Part shown: one piece after another, positions 49,406-58,802 of the stretch
Layout: the number at the start of each line of letters is the position of its first letter
Position numbering within the stretch: the first letter of the stretch is position 1
From: Streptomyces monomycini
Lineage (GTDB): Bacteria; Actinomycetota; Actinomycetes; Streptomycetales; Streptomycetaceae
NCBI RefSeq assembly: GCF_022271435.1
Contig: NZ_JAFIQY010000001.1
Span: forward strand, 186,001 to 250,000
Reading direction: 5' to 3'
DNA: 64,000 nt
Program-made: the position numbers and the translations under genes
The notes under the pieces: generated by a model
Databases searched by the model: none
The model's input: only the letters and a program-made list of their open reading frames with translations
Told to the model about the DNA's origin: nothing

Positions 49406-50848
49406 TCAGGGTCGTGTGGTCCGGCTCGCCGAGCGCCGCCTGACTCCCGACCTGCCCCGCACCGTGCCCTCTCGCAGCCTGATCCACACAGCGAGGACCG
49501 CGCACGCCGCCAGACAACCCGATGCGGTGATCAGCAGTGCCGTGTCGGCGGCCGTTTCCGCTCCCACGCCGCGGTCTTGGTCGGTGACGGCCCCGGCCAG
49601 TCCGACGCCGAGGCCGGCGGCCACGGTGATGACCGTCTTGGTGACTCCCGACGCCTCCCCGGCCCGCTCCGGCCGGATCGCCGCCTGGGTGGCGATGAGT
49701 GTCAGTGAGTTGGCCACTCCCAGGACCGCGCCGCCCACGGTGGCCACGGCCACGTACAAGAGGAGGGAGGAGGTCCCGGCGAGGCACGCCAGAACCAGTG
49801 CTCCCCCGCCCAGGCAGCCCGCCATCAGCCGTACCGCGGCCCGTGGCGGCACCCGCCCGGCGAACGGCCCGGCGAGCGCCATGGCCAGCGCGGGACCGAG
49901 GAACGCGGTACCCGCGAGGCCGACCGAGAGGTCCCACTGACCCTGGAGCGTCAGGGGTACGACGAACAGGAACATCACGGTGGTGGTGTTGGCCGCGGCG
50001 CCGGCCAGGGTGAGCGCCATGTACGGCCCGTTGCGGAACAGGCTGAGCTCCACCAGCGGATGGGCCGCGGCCCGCTCACGGCGTACGAACAGGATCAGCA
50101 AAGCTACCGCGACGGCCACGCCCACCAGCGCGGCGGGCCACGGCCAGCGCGGTCCGCGGTCGATGACGACGCAGAGCGCGGCGAGCGCGGCCGTGGCACC
50201 GGCCAGGCCGCTCCAGTCGACGCTGCGGGGCGCACTGGTGTCGTGGCTTTCGGCGGTCCGTGAGGCGCAGACCGCGCCGAGTGCGGCGAGCGGAACGTTG
50301 AGCCAGAACACGGCACGCCAGGACACCGACTCGGTCAGGGCGCCGCCGATGAACGGGCCGCAGGCGGTGGCGATCCCGCCGATGCCGAGGGCCCAGCCGG
50401 TGGCACGGCCCCGCAGTCCGGCCGGATAGACGTTGGTCAGCAGGGACAGCCCCACCGGCATGATCATCGCGGCCCCGGAGCCTTGGGCCACCCGGGCGCC
50501 CACGAGGACGGGCAGGGTCGGGGCGAGCGCGCAGACCAGCGAGGACGCGCCGAACACGGCGAGCCCCGCGACCAGGAGCCGCCGTCGGCCGAACAGGTCG
50601 CCCAGCCGTCCCGCCCCCAGCATCAGCGTGCCGGTGGACAGCAGGTACGCGCTGACCACCCACTGGAGGCCGTCTCCGCCCGCGTGCAGGTCGCGGCCGA
50701 TCTGCGGCAGGGCGAGGTTCAGGCCGAACGAGTCGAGCTGGATGCAGAACACACCCACGGACATGGCGAGGAGTGCCCATCGCCGGGTGGCGAAGGACGG
50801 CGGCGCCGCGCCGCCGGCACCGTCCCTCAAGGTCGCGCCCTTGCTCAT
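49406..50848 (-). CDS. MFS multidrug exporter (DHA2, 14 TM)
   Basis: The product is 480 aa with about 14 membrane helices. EmrB/QacA signatures are present: LALPQIGRDLHAGGDGLQWV (motif D1-like), GRLGDLFGRRRLLV (motif A), GSGAAMIMPVGLSLLTNVYP, RGRATGWALGIGGIATACGP (motif C, antiporter) and VSWRAVFWLNVPLAALG. It exports drugs using proton exchange. The ATG overlaps the stop of a 7-codon leader ORF, and a perfect hairpin lies further upstream, so expression may be translationally regulated. Confidence 0.93.
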   Translation of the reverse strand: MSKGATLRDGAGGAAPPSFATRRWALLAMSVGVFCIQLDSFGLNLALPQIGRDLHAGGDGLQWVVSAYLLSTGTLMLGAGRLGDLFGRRRLLVAGLAVFGASSLVCALAPTLPVLVGARVAQGSGAAMIMPVGLSLLTNVYPAGLRGRATGWALGIGGIATACGPFIGGALTESVSWRAVFWLNVPLAALGAVCASRTAESHDTSAPRSVDWSGLAGATAALAALCVVIDRGPRWPWPAALVGVAVAVALLILFVRRERAAAHPLVELSLFRNGPYMALTLAGAAANTTTVMFLFVVPLTLQGQWDLSVGLAGTAFLGPALAMALAGPFAGRVPPRAAVRLMAGCLGGGALVLACLAGTSSLLLYVAVATVGGAVLGVANSLTLIATQAAIRPERAGEASGVTKTVITVAAGLGVGLAGAVTDQDRGVGAETAADTALLITASGCLAACAVLAVWIRLREGTVRGRSGVRRRSASRTTRP

Positions 50849-50868
50849 GCTTGCCCACTTCTTCCCAT
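50845..50868 (-). CDS. Seven-residue leader ORF coupled to the exporter
   Basis: The minus strand has ATG (50868), six codons and TGA, encoding MGRSGQA. AAGGGG lies about 7 nt before its start, and its TGA overlaps the exporter's ATG. The exporter has only the purine-rich GGGAAGAAG inside this ORF as a ribosome site, so ribosomes finishing the leader probably reinitiate there. Confidence 0.5.
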   Translation of the reverse strand: MGRSGQA

Positions 50869-50895
50869 GGTCGGCCCCTTAGGGGTGGTTCTTGT

Positions 50896-50921
50896 TGCCG
50901 CCGCACGACTGTGCGGCGGCA
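50896..50921. promoter_or_regulatory. Leader hairpin of the exporter gene
   Basis: TGCCGCCGCAC-GACT-GTGCGGCGGCA, an 11-bp perfect stem, lies about 50 nt before the exporter start in its 5' region. A second small stem CCCC-TTA-GGGG (50876-50886) separates it from the leader ORF. It could be an attenuator, or the end of an upstream transcript. Confidence 0.55.
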
Positions 50922-51121
50922 CGAGACGCTGGTGGTGAGGGGGAGTTCGCAGCCGAAGAGCGTTCCTGGACACGGAGCGCCGCTGCGGAAGAGGAGGAGG
51001 GGTGAAGAAGTGGGGCCGGGATGGAGGGGCAACCCACGGGAAATCCGATGTGCCACGTCGGCGGGACCACTGCGTGGATGACGCACGCAGGTCCGTGCCT
51101 CGACAGGCGGTCGGGACGAGA

Positions 51122-54100
51122 TCACCGTAACTGGTCCCCGGGCACTTGCCAACCCGTCCCTGTGCGGACCCGCGGAGCGGAAGAAGTCGGCTGTTTCACG
51201 AAATGCATGCTGACCCACCTGCATATGGCGTTCCAGCCTCGGCGGTGTGCCTGAACGGTGGTCGCGCCGAGCAGGGCTCCGTCCTGTCCCCGCTGTGTGG
51301 CGATCACCTGGCGGCTCGCCCGGGCCTCGGTGATCCGGGCGCGGTCCCGTGGGTCGATCGTGAATGCCTGGTGATCGGCGTACCGCGGGTGGGCTGTCTG
51401 TTGTGCGCCGGTCAGCCTCGTGGGGATCAGGCGCAGCCACTGGCCCTCGTCCGACAAGGCCCCGTGCCGGAGCGTGATACCGCCCTTCGGCGCGTACACC
51501 AGCTGCTGACTGGCGACTCCTGCGCCGCTCCCCCGCCATACGACGGTGGTGTCGTCCAGCCAGGTCGCCGCCGACGTGGCGAGGTCCAGGGCGAACGCTC
51601 CGCCCAGGGTCGGAGTGAGGAAGGCGGGCTCCCCGGCCACGCGCCAGACCTCGTGCCCGTAGAGGGAGAAGTCGAGCGTCTCGTCGACCGGGACGTCCTT
51701 TTCCTCCTTCTTGTGCAGGATGTAGCTGAGCGATTCCGCGTGGCCGGTCAGTGGGACCTCGAAGACCAGGCCGAAGGAGTCCCGGCCGGTCGGCCGCACC
51801 GGGTCGTTCCACTCGGGCGGGTTCGCCGCTCCGGTCCATGGATGCAGACCCCAGCCTTCGTAGTCGCCGTCGGCCCGGTGGTAGTGGACGACTGCCTTCG
51901 TCGGGTCCTGTTCCGGGTACGTGCCCGGGGGCCGGGTGGTCGTCACGGCGCCGCTTCCCTGCTCCGTCCACACTTCCGGTGCGGCGGAGAGGTGGAGGGT
52001 GCGTGGTGGGCCGTCGGGTACGCCGTTCTTCTCCACGGTGAAGGACATTGCGTCGGCCCCCTCGTCCGGGGTGAACCAGGCGAAGGCTCCGTACGCGTCC
52101 CGGCCGGTGAAGTCGGCGGTCCGGCCGTCGGCGGCCCGCAGCCGCAGGCCCGTGTGGTCACCGTCCGTGCGCCGGTGGTGGACGACGGCCCAGTGGCGGG
52201 CTGCCGTCGGCTTCTCCGCCACCGGCGGCGGACCCGTGGTCGTCACGGCGCGGTCGCTCGCGGTTCGGCCGACGCTGTCGACGACAACTGCCTTGTAACG
52301 GATGGGCGTTCCGGACGGGAAACCCGCGGTGAGGTTCTGGGTGACCCGGTAGGGGGCGTGGTCGGCGGTACCGAGCGTCTTCCAGGGACCGTTGCCGATC
52401 TGGGCCGCGAAGACGACCCGGTGCTGTCCACCGCCCCGAATGTCGGCGGAGACCTCCGCCGTGCCGCTGACGCCCGCGGGCGGTGCGTCGAGCTTGAGGG
52501 AGGGCTGGGCCGTCGGTGGGGCCGGTGGCCGTGTCGCCTGGTACACGATGGCCGACAGGGCCGGCACGGTCACGGAGATCTTCCCGTCCCGGTCGCTGCG
52601 TACCCTGCCCTTGGTGCCGTAGAGCGCCTGGTAGGGCAGGTGCGCCGAGCCGGTCGGCAGGGTGACGGTCCGGGGTGCGGTCGCGTTGTTGACGGCGACC
52701 AGGTAGTCGCGTCCCCGGCGTACGTCCGTACGGGAGAAGGCGTACACGGAGTCCTGGGCCAGGCGCTCGGTCTGGACGCCGTCGCGCAGGGCGGGGTGCT
52801 GCCGGGTCAGCCGGGAGAGGGCGGCGACGGTCCGGTAGAGGGGGTGGGTGGTGTCGTACGCGTCCGAGGCCGCGGTGCGGTCGGTGCCGATCTGGTCGTC
52901 GTCCAGGTAGCCGGGGACTTTCGAGGCGAACATCGTCTGGCGAGCGTCCACGTCACCGCCGGAGCCCGTGAATCCCTGCTCGTCGCCGGAGTAGACGACC
53001 GGGTTGCCCCGCGAGAAGAACATCAGCTCGTGGGCCAGGCGGTCCCGTCGCAGCAGTTCGGCGTCGTCGGCGCCGGGGTTGTCCTGGGCGACGAAGCCGC
53101 CGATGCGCCCCATGTCGTGGCTGCCGAGGAAGGTGACCTGACTGTAGGCGTTGGTCTTGTCCGTGCTGTACCGGTGGTCCTGCGCGAAAACACGGGCGAG
53201 GTCGGCGGCGGGGCCGCCCCGGGAGGCGAAGTTGCGGGCGGCTGCCTGGAACGGGAAGTCCAGCGTCGCGTCGAGCCGGCCCTGGGTCACGTAGCGGGCG
53301 GTGATGGAGGCGTCGGCCAAGAACGCTTCGGCGAAGAGGAAGAAGTCCGGGCGGCCGTGCCGCGCGGCATACCGGTCGAGTGCGGTGGCCCACTGCGTCC
53401 AGAAGGCCATGTCGACGTTCTTGGCCGTGTCGACCCGGAAGCCGTCCACGTCGAAATCGTGGATCCACTTCTGGTAGATCCGCTCCATGCCGCGTACGAC
53501 CTCGGGCCGTTCGGTCCACAGGTCGTCCATGCCCTTGAAGTCGCCGTACAGGGCGCTCTCTCCGGCGAAGGTGGAGTTGCCGCGGTTGTGGTACATGACC
53601 GGGTCGTTGAGCCATGCGGGTGTCTTGCGGTCCCGCGGATCGGTGGAGAGCCGCGGAGTGTAGGGCGAGCCGGACCGGTCCGTCCTGTGCAAGACGGTGC
53701 TGTCGTCGAAGGGGCGGCCGTCGGTGTCGAGATAGGGGTAGGCGCCTTTACTGCGGTATCCGTACCGTTTTTCGGCGTAGTCGACGGTGTCCGCGGTGTG
53801 GTTGGTGATGACGTCGAAGAAGACCTTCATGCCCTTGGCGTGGGCCTTGTCGATGAGTTCCGACAGGTCGGCCTCAGTGCCGAAGTGGGGGTCGACGCAG
53901 GTGAAGTCGGTGATGGCGTAGCCGTGGTAGTTGCCGCTCGCCTCGCCGTCGCGGATCGTCACGGGCTTGTTCTTGAACACGGGGGCGAGCCAGATGGCGG
54001 TCGTGCCGAGACCCTTGATGTAGTCGAGGTGGCCGATGGCGCCCCGGAGGTCGCCGCCCTGGAAGAAGTTCTTGTCGGTGGGGTCGTATCCGGTGGTCGT

Positions 54101-54337
54101 ACGGCCGCCGGTCAGTCCTCCTCGGTTGTTGGCCGGGGCCCCGTCGGCGAACCGGTCGGGCAGGAGCAGGTAGAACTGTTCCCTGCTGACGGCCGGACGG
54201 TCCGGTTCCCGGGCGAGCCGGGCGTCCGACGGCGGTGGGGGCGGCCCGCCGGCCGCCGCTCGGGCTGCCGAAGGCGGCAGGGCCGCGGCGAACAGCGCGA
54301 GAGCCAGGACGGTTGCGTGCGGTCTTCGTCCGGTCAT
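51122..54337 (-). CDS. Truncated amylopullulanase (GH13 alpha-amylase plus PUD domains)
   Basis: The product is 1071 aa, secreted (signal peptide ending in AARA near 26). An N-terminal GH13 domain has GGDLRGAIGHLDYIKGLGTT, VFFDVITNHTADTVDYAEKR, GFRVDTAKNVDMAFW (nucleophile Asp), FFLFAEAF (acid Glu) and FLGSHDMGR. Two pullulanase-type PUD/CBM41 modules follow (VVHHRRTDGDHTGLRLRAAD; VVHYHRADGDYEGWGLHPW), then the N-domain of a pullulanase up to QDGALLGATTVQ. In known Streptomyces enzymes (about 1,800 aa) a second, pullulanase catalytic domain comes next. Here the frame ends in 42 unrelated residues, so that half was lost. Alpha-amylase activity may remain. Confidence 0.86.
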   Translation of the reverse strand: MTGRRPHATVLALALFAAALPPSAARAAAGGPPPPPSDARLAREPDRPAVSREQFYLLLPDRFADGAPANNRGGLTGGRTTTGYDPTDKNFFQGGDLRGAIGHLDYIKGLGTTAIWLAPVFKNKPVTIRDGEASGNYHGYAITDFTCVDPHFGTEADLSELIDKAHAKGMKVFFDVITNHTADTVDYAEKRYGYRSKGAYPYLDTDGRPFDDSTVLHRTDRSGSPYTPRLSTDPRDRKTPAWLNDPVMYHNRGNSTFAGESALYGDFKGMDDLWTERPEVVRGMERIYQKWIHDFDVDGFRVDTAKNVDMAFWTQWATALDRYAARHGRPDFFLFAEAFLADASITARYVTQGRLDATLDFPFQAAARNFASRGGPAADLARVFAQDHRYSTDKTNAYSQVTFLGSHDMGRIGGFVAQDNPGADDAELLRRDRLAHELMFFSRGNPVVYSGDEQGFTGSGGDVDARQTMFASKVPGYLDDDQIGTDRTAASDAYDTTHPLYRTVAALSRLTRQHPALRDGVQTERLAQDSVYAFSRTDVRRGRDYLVAVNNATAPRTVTLPTGSAHLPYQALYGTKGRVRSDRDGKISVTVPALSAIVYQATRPPAPPTAQPSLKLDAPPAGVSGTAEVSADIRGGGQHRVVFAAQIGNGPWKTLGTADHAPYRVTQNLTAGFPSGTPIRYKAVVVDSVGRTASDRAVTTTGPPPVAEKPTAARHWAVVHHRRTDGDHTGLRLRAADGRTADFTGRDAYGAFAWFTPDEGADAMSFTVEKNGVPDGPPRTLHLSAAPEVWTEQGSGAVTTTRPPGTYPEQDPTKAVVHYHRADGDYEGWGLHPWTGAANPPEWNDPVRPTGRDSFGLVFEVPLTGHAESLSYILHKKEEKDVPVDETLDFSLYGHEVWRVAGEPAFLTPTLGGAFALDLATSAATWLDDTTVVWRGSGAGVASQQLVYAPKGGITLRHGALSDEGQWLRLIPTRLTGAQQTAHPRYADHQAFTIDPRDRARITEARASRQVIATQRGQDGALLGATTVQAHRRGWNAICRWVSMHFVKQPTSSAPRVRTGTGWQVPGDQLR

Positions 54338-54490
54338 GTGACGCCTCTTCCCGGTGTCTGGTGACGGATACGGACGGGCCGCCGTGACACGAGGCGCGGA
54401 CCGCCCGGCACCGGGGAAGTGGGCCGGGCGGTCCTTCTCGGCGACCGCCGTCTGTCGTCAGCGGTCAGCGTGCGTCGTGCGGGGTGGCTG

Positions 54491-56191
54491 TCAGTGGCGC
54501 CAGGTGTCGTTCAGCTTGATCCCGGTGCCGGAGGGGACGGTGGTCCTGCGGTTGGCTCCGCCCTCCCAGGTGACATGGCCCGCCGCGTCCTTGCGGAGGT
54601 ACTTGTACGCGATCGATGTCCCCGCGGGCAGTTTCACGTCGAGCTTCCAGGTGGGGTAGCTCGCAGGGTCCAGCTTGAGTGCCTTGGAGGTGTTCCAGTC
54701 GCCCAGTGCGGCGTTGTCGCCGACGACGTAGATGTTCTGCCCCCACTGGGTGCTGGCCTTGACGTTGAAGGAGGCACCGGCAGCCGGCGGAGGGTCGGTC
54801 GGGGTGGAGCTGTCGCACTTCTTGGCCCCCACGTGCAGGGCGAGGGCCGAGTCGGCGCCCAGGGTCGCGGTGAACCGCCCGGAGGAGTCGACCGTGACGC
54901 CCTTGCCGGTCTGCACGTCGCAGTAGCCGCCGGCGGGCAGGGAGGTCTGGAAGGTGCGGGTGAGCGGGGTGTTCTCGTGGTTGACGGCGACGTAGGCCTT
55001 GTCGCCGCGCCCGAAGGCGATCTGGTTGTCGCCGTTGTCCCACCAGTGGGTCACCGGCGCGCCGGCGGCCGTGTTGCGGAACTTGACCATGCTCGCGATC
55101 TCACGCCAAGCGTGCTGACACTTCCAGCCGTCCTGGTAACACGCGTCGGCCTTGCCGTTGTCGGGGCCGCCGGCGTTGTGGTCGGTGAACTCGTAACCGG
55201 AGTGCACGTCGGGGGAACCGTACGGCCAGGCCAGCATGAAGACGTGGGCGAGGGTGTAGTCGGCGCCGTCCTTGTAGCTGAGGGAGCCGCCGTTGCGTTC
55301 GGTGTCGTGGTTGGTGACGAACACGGACGCCTTGTCGCTGCGGAGGTAGTTCCAGCCCTCGCCGAAGTTCTTCAGCGACGCGAGCTTCTCGTTGGTGAAG
55401 ACCCGTTTGAGGTCGTGGGCGTAGGTGAACTCCTGGACGTCTCCGGTGTTGTAGTACTCGGGTGGCTGGACGTCCTCGCCCGGGGCCCCGATGGTCTCCT
55501 GCTTCCAGTAGACACCGGGGTCGGTGAGCCTGGACTTGATGTTGACGAGGTCGTTCTGCGGTATGTGCTTGGCGGCGTCGATGCGGAAGCCGTCGATGCC
55601 CAGGGAGAGCAGGTCGTTCAGATAGCCCGCGATCGTCTTGCGGACGTGTTCCTCGCCGGTGTCCAGGTCGGGCAGGTCGCCCATCTCGCAGTTCTGGGAT
55701 TCCCAGCGGTCCCGGTAGTTGCCGATCTTCTTCCGGCAGGTGTCCAGGTCGGCGCCGGAGTAGGTGCCGGGGTAGTCGTACTTGCTGAAGGGCGAGCCCG
55801 CGGAACCGGTGCCGGAGGCGTTCGCCATGTGGTTGATCACCGTGTCGGCGACGACCTTGACGCCTGCCGCGTGACAGGTGTCGATCATGCTCTTGAGGCC
55901 CGAGCGGTCGCCCAGCTTGGTGCCGATCTTGTAGCTGACGGGCTGGTAGGCCGTGTACCAGGGGCTTCCCGCGAGGTGCTCGTTGGGCGGGGAGATCTGG
56001 ACGTACCCGTATCCGTCGGGTCCCAGCTCCTCCGTGCACGCTTTCGCCACGGAGGAGAAGCTCCTTTCGAACATCACCGCCGTGACGTCCTTGCCGCCGG
56101 GCGCACCGGCTTGCGCCGGCGTCGGTGCCGTGACGGCCGCAGCGGCTCCCGCCACTAGGGCGAGGGCAGCGGCCACGGTCTTTCTGGCCAT
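54491..56191 (-). CDS. aml: Secreted alpha-amylase with CBM20
   Basis: The product is 566 aa from ATG 56191, with GGAG upstream. The signal peptide ends near PAQA (residues 25-28). The GH13 catalytic domain shows [34 protein letters not shown] (nucleophile Asp), [15 protein letters not shown] and [12 protein letters not shown]. After a Pro-rich linker the C-terminal CBM20 starch-binding domain runs from [20 protein letters not shown] to the end ([17 protein letters not shown]). It is an endo-alpha-1,4-glucanase of the Streptomyces type. It lies upstream of the amylopullulanase gene, and repeats upstream resemble LacI-family (MalR-type) sites. Confidence 0.95.
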   Translation of the reverse strand: MARKTVAAALALVAGAAAAVTAPTPAQAGAPGGKDVTAVMFERSFSSVAKACTEELGPDGYGYVQISPPNEHLAGSPWYTAYQPVSYKIGTKLGDRSGLKSMIDTCHAAGVKVVADTVINHMANASGTGSAGSPFSKYDYPGTYSGADLDTCRKKIGNYRDRWESQNCEMGDLPDLDTGEEHVRKTIAGYLNDLLSLGIDGFRIDAAKHIPQNDLVNIKSRLTDPGVYWKQETIGAPGEDVQPPEYYNTGDVQEFTYAHDLKRVFTNEKLASLKNFGEGWNYLRSDKASVFVTNHDTERNGGSLSYKDGADYTLAHVFMLAWPYGSPDVHSGYEFTDHNAGGPDNGKADACYQDGWKCQHAWREIASMVKFRNTAAGAPVTHWWDNGDNQIAFGRGDKAYVAVNHENTPLTRTFQTSLPAGGYCDVQTGKGVTVDSSGRFTATLGADSALALHVGAKKCDSSTPTDPPPAAGASFNVKASTQWGQNIYVVGDNAALGDWNTSKALKLDPASYPTWKLDVKLPAGTSIAYKYLRKDAAGHVTWEGGANRRTTVPSGTGIKLNDTWRH

Positions 56192-56263
56192 GGTGGGCTC
56201 CAGTCTGAGGGGGTGGGGGGAGCCTCGATGGGCAACGCGCCATGCCGGACAAGGCGGTACTGG

Positions 56264-56283
56264 TTTTTGCAGCAAGTTTTTGC
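56264..56283. promoter_or_regulatory. LacI/MalR-type site upstream of the amylase gene
   Basis: TTTTTGC-AGCAAG-TTTTTGC: a TTGC-A-GCAA palindrome (56268-56276) sits between direct repeats of TTTTTGC. Streptomyces amylase promoters carry TTGCA/TGCAA repeats bound by LacI-family regulators. Confidence 0.5.
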
Positions 56284-56370
56284 GGTCGAGACCGTACGGC
56301 GCCGTTCACCTTCGGTCAACCCTTCGCGTCAGGCGCGCAGTTCACCGAGGTGGGAGGCGAACTCGGAGCC

Positions 56371-56390
56371 CGCAAACTCTTTCGCAAGTG
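56371..56390. promoter_or_regulatory. Second GCAA-repeat site upstream of the amylase gene
   Basis: CGCAAACTCTTTCGCAAGTG contains GCAA twice, 12 bp apart, with CTTTCGCAAG on the far side. It resembles the promoter-distal operator of amylase genes. Confidence 0.4.
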
Positions 56391-56515
56391 TTTCAGCGGT
56401 GTTACCTTCAACGCACTCCGGCCCGCGGTCGTGGGGATGGCAGCAGGTGTGTCCCCAACGCGCCCGGCCGACCGGGCCGGAGTGTCCGACGCCCCCCTGC
56501 CGCCGTGCCGCCCCC

Positions 56516-57493
56516 TCAGGCGGTCGCGAACAAGGGCTCCCACCAGGTCCGATGGGTGCGGTACCAGTCCACCGTGGCAGTCAGCGCCCGCTCGAAGTCG
56601 GCACGCGGCCGGTACCCCAGCTCTGCGGTGATCTTGCTGTGGTCCACCGCGTACCGGCGGTCGTGGCCCTTGCGGTCCGTGACGTACGTGATGCGGTCGG
56701 GGCCCGCGCCGCACCGCTCCAACAGGCGGTCCGCGAGGTCGAGGTTGCTGAGGGAGGTGCCACCCCCGATGTTGTACGTCTCTCCGGCCCGCCCGGCCGT
56801 ACGGACCAGTTCGACCGCCCGGATGTGATCGTCCACGTGCAGCCAGTCGCGGGCCTGCCGGCCGTCCCCGTACATCGGCAGGCTGCCGCCGGTCAGCGCC
56901 GCGGCCAGGAAGCGCGGGACGGCCTTCTCCGGGTGCTGGTACGGGCCGAAGTTGTTGGAACAGCGGGTCACCCGGACGTCCAGCCCGTAGGTGCGGTGAT
57001 GGGCGAGTGCGACGAGGTCCGCCGCGGCCTTGGACGCCGCGTAGGGCGAACTGGGCCTGAGCGGGTCCTCCTCCCGTGCGGCGCCTTCGGGTATCGAGCC
57101 GTAGACCTCGTCGGTGGAGATGTGCACGAAGGTGCGCGCCCCGTTGCGCCGCGCCGCGTCCAGCAGGGTCTGGGTGCCCACCACGTTGGTACGGGTGAAG
57201 TCCGAGCCGTCCTCGATGGAGCGGTCCACGTGCGACTCTGCCGCGAAGTGGACGATGTCGTCGTGCCCGGCCGTCAGGCGCCGCACCGTCGCGGCATCCC
57301 CGACGTCCCCCTGGACGAAGGTCAGGTCCGGGTGCCCGCGTACCGGATCGAGCCGGGCGAGGCTGCCGGCGTACGTGAGTTTGTCGAGCACGGTGACCGT
57401 GGTGCCGGGTGGTCCCGACGGGCCGAGGAGCGCGCGGACGTAGGCGGATCCGATGAAGCCGGCGCCGCCGGTGACGAGGATGCGTGACGTCAT
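56516..57493 (-). CDS. dTDP-glucose 4,6-dehydratase (StrE/RmlB-like)
   Basis: The product is 325 aa, short-chain dehydrogenase (extended) fold. The NAD loop TGGAGFIGSAYVRALL, FVQGDVGDAATV, IVHFAAESHVDRSI, FVHISTDEVYGSI and the SPYAASKAAADLV YxxxK motif are present. GPYQHPEKAVPRFLAAALTG and the Tyr-Asp region complete it. It converts dTDP-glucose to dTDP-4-keto-6-deoxyglucose. Its ATG overlaps the nucleotidylyltransferase stop (ATGA). Together they supply an activated deoxysugar for a cell-wall or natural-product glycoside. Confidence 0.94.
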   Translation of the reverse strand: MTSRILVTGGAGFIGSAYVRALLGPSGPPGTTVTVLDKLTYAGSLARLDPVRGHPDLTFVQGDVGDAATVRRLTAGHDDIVHFAAESHVDRSIEDGSDFTRTNVVGTQTLLDAARRNGARTFVHISTDEVYGSIPEGAAREEDPLRPSSPYAASKAAADLVALAHHRTYGLDVRVTRCSNNFGPYQHPEKAVPRFLAAALTGGSLPMYGDGRQARDWLHVDDHIRAVELVRTAGRAGETYNIGGGTSLSNLDLADRLLERCGAGPDRITYVTDRKGHDRRYAVDHSKITAELGYRPRADFERALTATVDWYRTHRTWWEPLFATA

Positions 57494-58557
57494 GAGGTGA
57501 GCTGCACCTTACTGTGATCGCCGATGACGAGACGGTGGCCCCGGTGCGGGCGGGGCACCGCGGCCACGACCGCTTCACTGCCGATCAGCGAGCGCTCGAT
57601 GCCGTGAGCGCCGTCCAGACACGCGCCCCGCAGGAGCACGGAGAACCCGACCGCGCTGTCCTCGATGCGGCAGTCCTCGGCGACGGAGGTGTACGGGCCG
57701 ACAGTGGAGTTGCTGATCACCGCGCCCGGCCCGATCACCACGGGCCCGACGATGCGGGACCCGGTGACCACGGCTCCCCCGGCGATGCGGACCCTGCCCA
57801 CCAGGACGCTGTCCGGGTCGACCTTGCCGTCCACGCTGCCGGTCATCCGGTCCAGGACGTGCCGGTTCGCCTCCAGCAGGTCGTCCACGCTGCCGGTGTC
57901 GCGCCACGGCCGGGTGGTCGTCTCCGCGCGTACGGCGAGGCCCTGGTCGACCATCCACTGCACCGCGTGGGTGATCTCCAGCTCGCCGCGCCCGGACGGA
58001 CGGATGGCGCGCACCGCGTCGTGCACCGCCGGGGTGAAGGCATAGACGCCGACCATGGCGAGGTCGCTGCGGGGATGTTCCGGCTTCTCCTCCAGCCGGT
58101 GCACGCGTCCCGCGCCGTCGATCTCGGCCACGCCGAAGGCGGTGGGGTCGGGCACCGGAGTGAGCAGCAGCCGGGCGGTGTCCCGGTCGGCGGCGGCGCG
58201 CCGGACGAAGCCCGCCACCCCGTCCTCCAGGTAGTTGTCCCCGAGGTACAGCAGGAAGTCGTCGTCCGCCAGGAAGTCCCGCGCGATCGCCACCGCGTGG
58301 GCCAGGCCGAGGGACGCGGGCTGGTGGAGGTAGGCGACGCGCAGTCCGAAGGCGGATCCGTCCCCCACCGAGCGGCGGATGGCGTCACCGTGTTCGCCGA
58401 CCACCACCCCCACGTGCTCGATACCGGCTTCCGCTATCGCCTGGAGGGCGTGGTGCAGCACCGGTCTGTTGGCGAGGGGGAGGAGCTGTTTGGCGCGGGT
58501 GTGCGTGAACGGCCGTAAGCGGCTGCCGGTGCCACCCGCCAGGACCAGGGCTTTCAC
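57490..58557 (-). CDS. Glucose-1-phosphate thymidylyltransferase (StrD-like long form)
   Basis: The product is 355 aa from GTG 58557, giving the typical MKALVLAGGTGSRLRPFTHT; a GTG 9 bp upstream is less likely. LYLGDNYLEDGVAGFVRRAA, FGVAEIDGAGRVHRLEEKPE and WRDTGSVDDLLEANRHVLDR are the nucleotidyltransferase core. The last 110 residues form a left-handed beta-helix (RIVGPVVIGPGAVISNSTVG), as in StrD-type enzymes from aminoglycoside and other natural-product clusters rather than primary RmlA. It makes dTDP-glucose from glucose-1-phosphate and dTTP. It is divergent from the aminotransferase/ABC operon. Confidence 0.93.
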   Translation of the reverse strand: MKALVLAGGTGSRLRPFTHTRAKQLLPLANRPVLHHALQAIAEAGIEHVGVVVGEHGDAIRRSVGDGSAFGLRVAYLHQPASLGLAHAVAIARDFLADDDFLLYLGDNYLEDGVAGFVRRAAADRDTARLLLTPVPDPTAFGVAEIDGAGRVHRLEEKPEHPRSDLAMVGVYAFTPAVHDAVRAIRPSGRGELEITHAVQWMVDQGLAVRAETTTRPWRDTGSVDDLLEANRHVLDRMTGSVDGKVDPDSVLVGRVRIAGGAVVTGSRIVGPVVIGPGAVISNSTVGPYTSVAEDCRIEDSAVGFSVLLRGACLDGAHGIERSLIGSEAVVAAVPRPHRGHRLVIGDHSKVQLTS

Positions 58558-58566
58558 GTCGGCCAC

Positions 58567-58802
58567 CGATGTCGCGGAAGGGGCGGGGTCTGTCGTCTCA
58601 CGGATCTCTCCTCGAACGAAGGTCGCGGTGTCACCGGTGAAGTGGCTTGTGACTCAAGCAGAATTTGCATGAGACACGCAAGGCCGTTCGGAAAGTTGCA
58701 GAAATTTCTTGCAGGGCTGGGCGATTGGTGTTTGACTCACTTCCGTCGCCACCCAACGGCGGCACATGGCACAGCAGTTCGCCCAGAAGGGTGGGAGCGG
58801 CA
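58567..58802. promoter_or_regulatory. Divergent promoter region of the deoxysugar/aminotransferase locus
   Basis: This AT-richer 236-bp region separates the strD-like gene from the aminotransferase gene. It contains TTGCAG twice (58696-58701 and 58709-58714) around the palindrome GAAATTTC, a TTGCATGAG at 58665-58673, and TTTGACT at 58731-58737. These may be -35 elements and a regulator site controlling both directions. Confidence 0.5.

Noticed and set aside
51146..54364. 1072-aa plus frame across the amylopullulanase gene
   Set aside because: It is antisense to a protein with a complete GH13 active site and has no motif of its own.
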